Below are positions 14,702 through 15,257 of a DNA stretch of 15,257 bases, in pieces. Origin of the DNA: DATFGK01 sp046712825 (GTDB lineage Bacteria; Actinomycetota; AC-67); NCBI GenBank assembly GCA_046712825.1, contig JBKKCR010000259.1:1-15257 (forward strand). The letters run 5' to 3'. The notes under the pieces are model-generated. The model worked only from the letters and a program-made list of their open reading frames with translations. It was not told where the DNA came from and did no database searches. Each line of letters opens with the position of its first letter. Position 1 is the stretch's first letter. Made by a program: the position numbers and the translations under genes.

Positions 14702-14707
14702 ATTCTA
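14702..14707 (-). promoter_or_regulatory. -10 box of a likely leaderless promoter for the ABC importer operon
   Basis: On the minus strand this reads TAGAAT (five of six to TATAAT) and ends 8 nt before the GTG start at 14693. No Shine-Dalgarno sequence is present. It has the same 8-nt spacing as the TACGAT box of the yjbQ-like gene. The 42-nt gap upstream of the permease gene holds no other recognisable element. Confidence 0.5.
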
Positions 14708-14735
14708 GAAGGACGTCACCGAATAGGACATGAAG

Positions 14736-15041
14736 TCAGGCGCGTTCCGACCCGATGACTTCGAACGTCCACACCTCGCTCGCGGTCGAAACCGGGCCTT
14801 GCTGTTTGTGCTGTGCGTGGCCCTCCGCGAAATAGGTTGAGCTCATCCAGGCTTCGAAATCCGCCTTGCCGCGCCAGCGCGTGTAGACGAGGTATTTCTC
14901 CTCGCCGTTGGGCCGGAGCAGCTCGAACGCTTCGAATCCCTCTGCTTTCGACACCTGGCCGGCACGGGCGGCGAACCGCGCCTCGAACTCCTCCCGGCGC
15001 TCGGCCGGCACTTCGACCGCGTTGATGACGACAACCGACAT
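14736..15041 (-). CDS. MhuD-like haem-degrading monooxygenase (ABM/IsdG family)
   Basis: This 101-residue dimeric alpha/beta-barrel type protein resembles mycobacterial MhuD (Rv3592), which opens haem to release iron. Shared features are the start VVVINAVEVPA with Asn7, EARFAARAG, GFEAFELLRP at 35-44, EEKYLVYTRW with Trp56, DFEAWMSS with Trp65, and His75 (GHAQH), equivalent to the proximal haem ligand of MhuD. Asn7, Trp66 and His75 are the key residues in MhuD. Start: ATG 15041 has a strong GGAGGT at 15049-15054, 7 nt upstream. An in-frame TTG at 15083 would add 14 residues without such a site. The gene lies upstream of the ABC operon on the same strand, with a 42-nt gap, so read-through is possible. 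A more general antibiotic-biosynthesis-monooxygenase role cannot be excluded. Confidence 0.82.
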   Translation of the reverse strand: MSVVVINAVEVPAERREEFEARFAARAGQVSKAEGFEAFELLRPNGEEKYLVYTRWRGKADFEAWMSSTYFAEGHAQHKQQGPVSTASEVWTFEVIGSERA

Positions 15042-15048
15042 GCGATGC

Positions 15049-15054
15049 ACCTCC
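15049..15054 (-). promoter_or_regulatory. Strong ribosome binding site of the mhuD-like gene
   Basis: On the minus strand this reads GGAGGT, 7 nt before ATG 15041. It is the best Shine-Dalgarno match in the window and fixes the start codon. It is part of CAACGGAGG (15050-15058), which has an exact reverse complement 72 nt upstream in the transcript direction. Confidence 0.8.
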
Positions 15055-15139
15055 GTTGAGAGCGTGACGTGCGGGACGCTCAACCTATCAGCCCTCTTCC
15101 AATGGTGGGCCGCCGGAGTGCGGCCCCACGCAACGGAGG
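15050..15139 (-). promoter_or_regulatory. Inverted-repeat leader with possible ribosome-binding-site sequestration
   Basis: In minus-strand sense, CCTCCGTTG (15131-15139) could pair perfectly with CAACGGAGG (15050-15058), covering the ribosome binding site. A competing hairpin pairs GTTGAGCGT (15076-15084) with ACGCTCTCAAC (15055-15065), with a 2-nt bulge, and leaves GGAGG free. Both use bases 15055-15058, so they exclude each other. A TAGGTT box at 15082-15087 could instead be the -10 of a promoter that omits the distal arm, in which case the repeats would act on DNA as an operator. Confidence 0.35.
15105..15129 (-). terminator. GC-rich hairpin between the kinase end and the mhuD-like gene
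   Basis: GGGCCGC (15107-15113) pairs with GCGGCCC (15120-15126) around a 6-nt loop, and GT/AC pairs extend the stem past a bulged C. No T-run follows on either strand. It could be a T-less terminator for the minus-strand kinase gene or part of the structured leader of the mhuD-like gene. Confidence 0.35.
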
Positions 15140-15182
15140 ATGGATGCCGTTGACCCGGGGCTGAATGCTCCTGGAAGTGCGT

Positions 15183-15257
15183 TCAGGCGTCGCGGGCTTC
15201 GGGAAGCGTGACTTCGATCCTCGCGCCGCCGAGTGTGCCGTCGAGGACCACGACCGA
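15183..15257 (-). CDS. C-terminal fragment of a probable sensor histidine kinase (cut by window edge)
   Basis: The last 24 codons of a minus-strand gene end at TGA 15185-15183 and run off the window. The peptide includes VVVLDGTLGGARIEVTLPEA. A G-G-A-R-(I/F)-x-V-x-L-P ending is typical of the final strand of the HATPase domain of two-component sensor kinases (for example GTRFTVTLP endings). The fragment is too short for certainty, and the rest of the gene, with any partner regulator, lies outside the window. Confidence 0.5.
   Translation of the reverse strand, partial: SVVVLDGTLGGARIEVTLPEARDA

Overview
The window looks like chromosomal DNA from a high-G+C Gram-positive bacterium of the Actinomycetota, probably not one of the well-studied genera. 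The evidence is a SepH-type septation protein with a Lys/Arg/Ala/Pro tail, a PimB'-type phosphatidylinositol-mannoside mannosyltransferase next to a FadD15-like acyl-CoA ligase (the pair is also adjacent in Mycobacterium tuberculosis, Rv2188c/Rv2187), an MhuD-like haem-degrading enzyme, an LPxTG-anchored surface peptidase, and frequent GTG/TTG starts. Several genes lack a Shine-Dalgarno sequence but carry a TAnnnT box 7-8 nt before the start codon, as expected for leaderless actinobacterial transcripts. No tRNA, rRNA, CRISPR array, transposase or integrase was recognised. No gene-free stretch exceeds about 160 bases.

Layout. (1) Positions 19-435, minus: YjbQ/UPF0047 protein. (2) 575-4234, plus: a 1219-residue secreted, sortase-anchored M6 (immune inhibitor A-like) metallopeptidase, followed by a hairpin terminator. 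(3) 4362-6134, plus: a four-cysteine 75-aa protein, the SepH-like protein (TTG start at 4746) and a divergent UspA-fold protein. A 65-aa zinc-ribbon-like ORF at 6131-6328 runs the other way. (4) 6366-10606, plus: an M48/Ste24 membrane protease translationally coupled (GTGA overlap) to pimB', then the acyl-CoA ligase behind its own promoter. (5) 10625-14693, minus: a complete carbohydrate-type ABC importer read in the order permease (MalG-type), lipoprotein binding protein, ATPase, permease (MalF-type), with 4-bp overlaps or a 3-nt gap, so one operon. (6) 14736-15041, minus: an MhuD-like haem oxygenase with a strong ribosome binding site and an unusual set of inverted repeats upstream. (7) 15183-15257, minus: the C-terminal end of a probable sensor histidine kinase cut by the window edge.

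Functionally the window is mostly envelope and housekeeping: surface proteolysis, cell division, membrane-protein proteolysis, mannosylated inositol lipid synthesis, fatty-acid activation, solute import and haem/iron use. I see no convincing new multi-gene system. The best leads are the mutually exclusive pairings around the mhuD-like ribosome binding site, the histone-H1-like tail on SepH, the domain combination of the M6 peptidase, the two small cysteine-rich ORFs and the recurrent leaderless promoter pattern.
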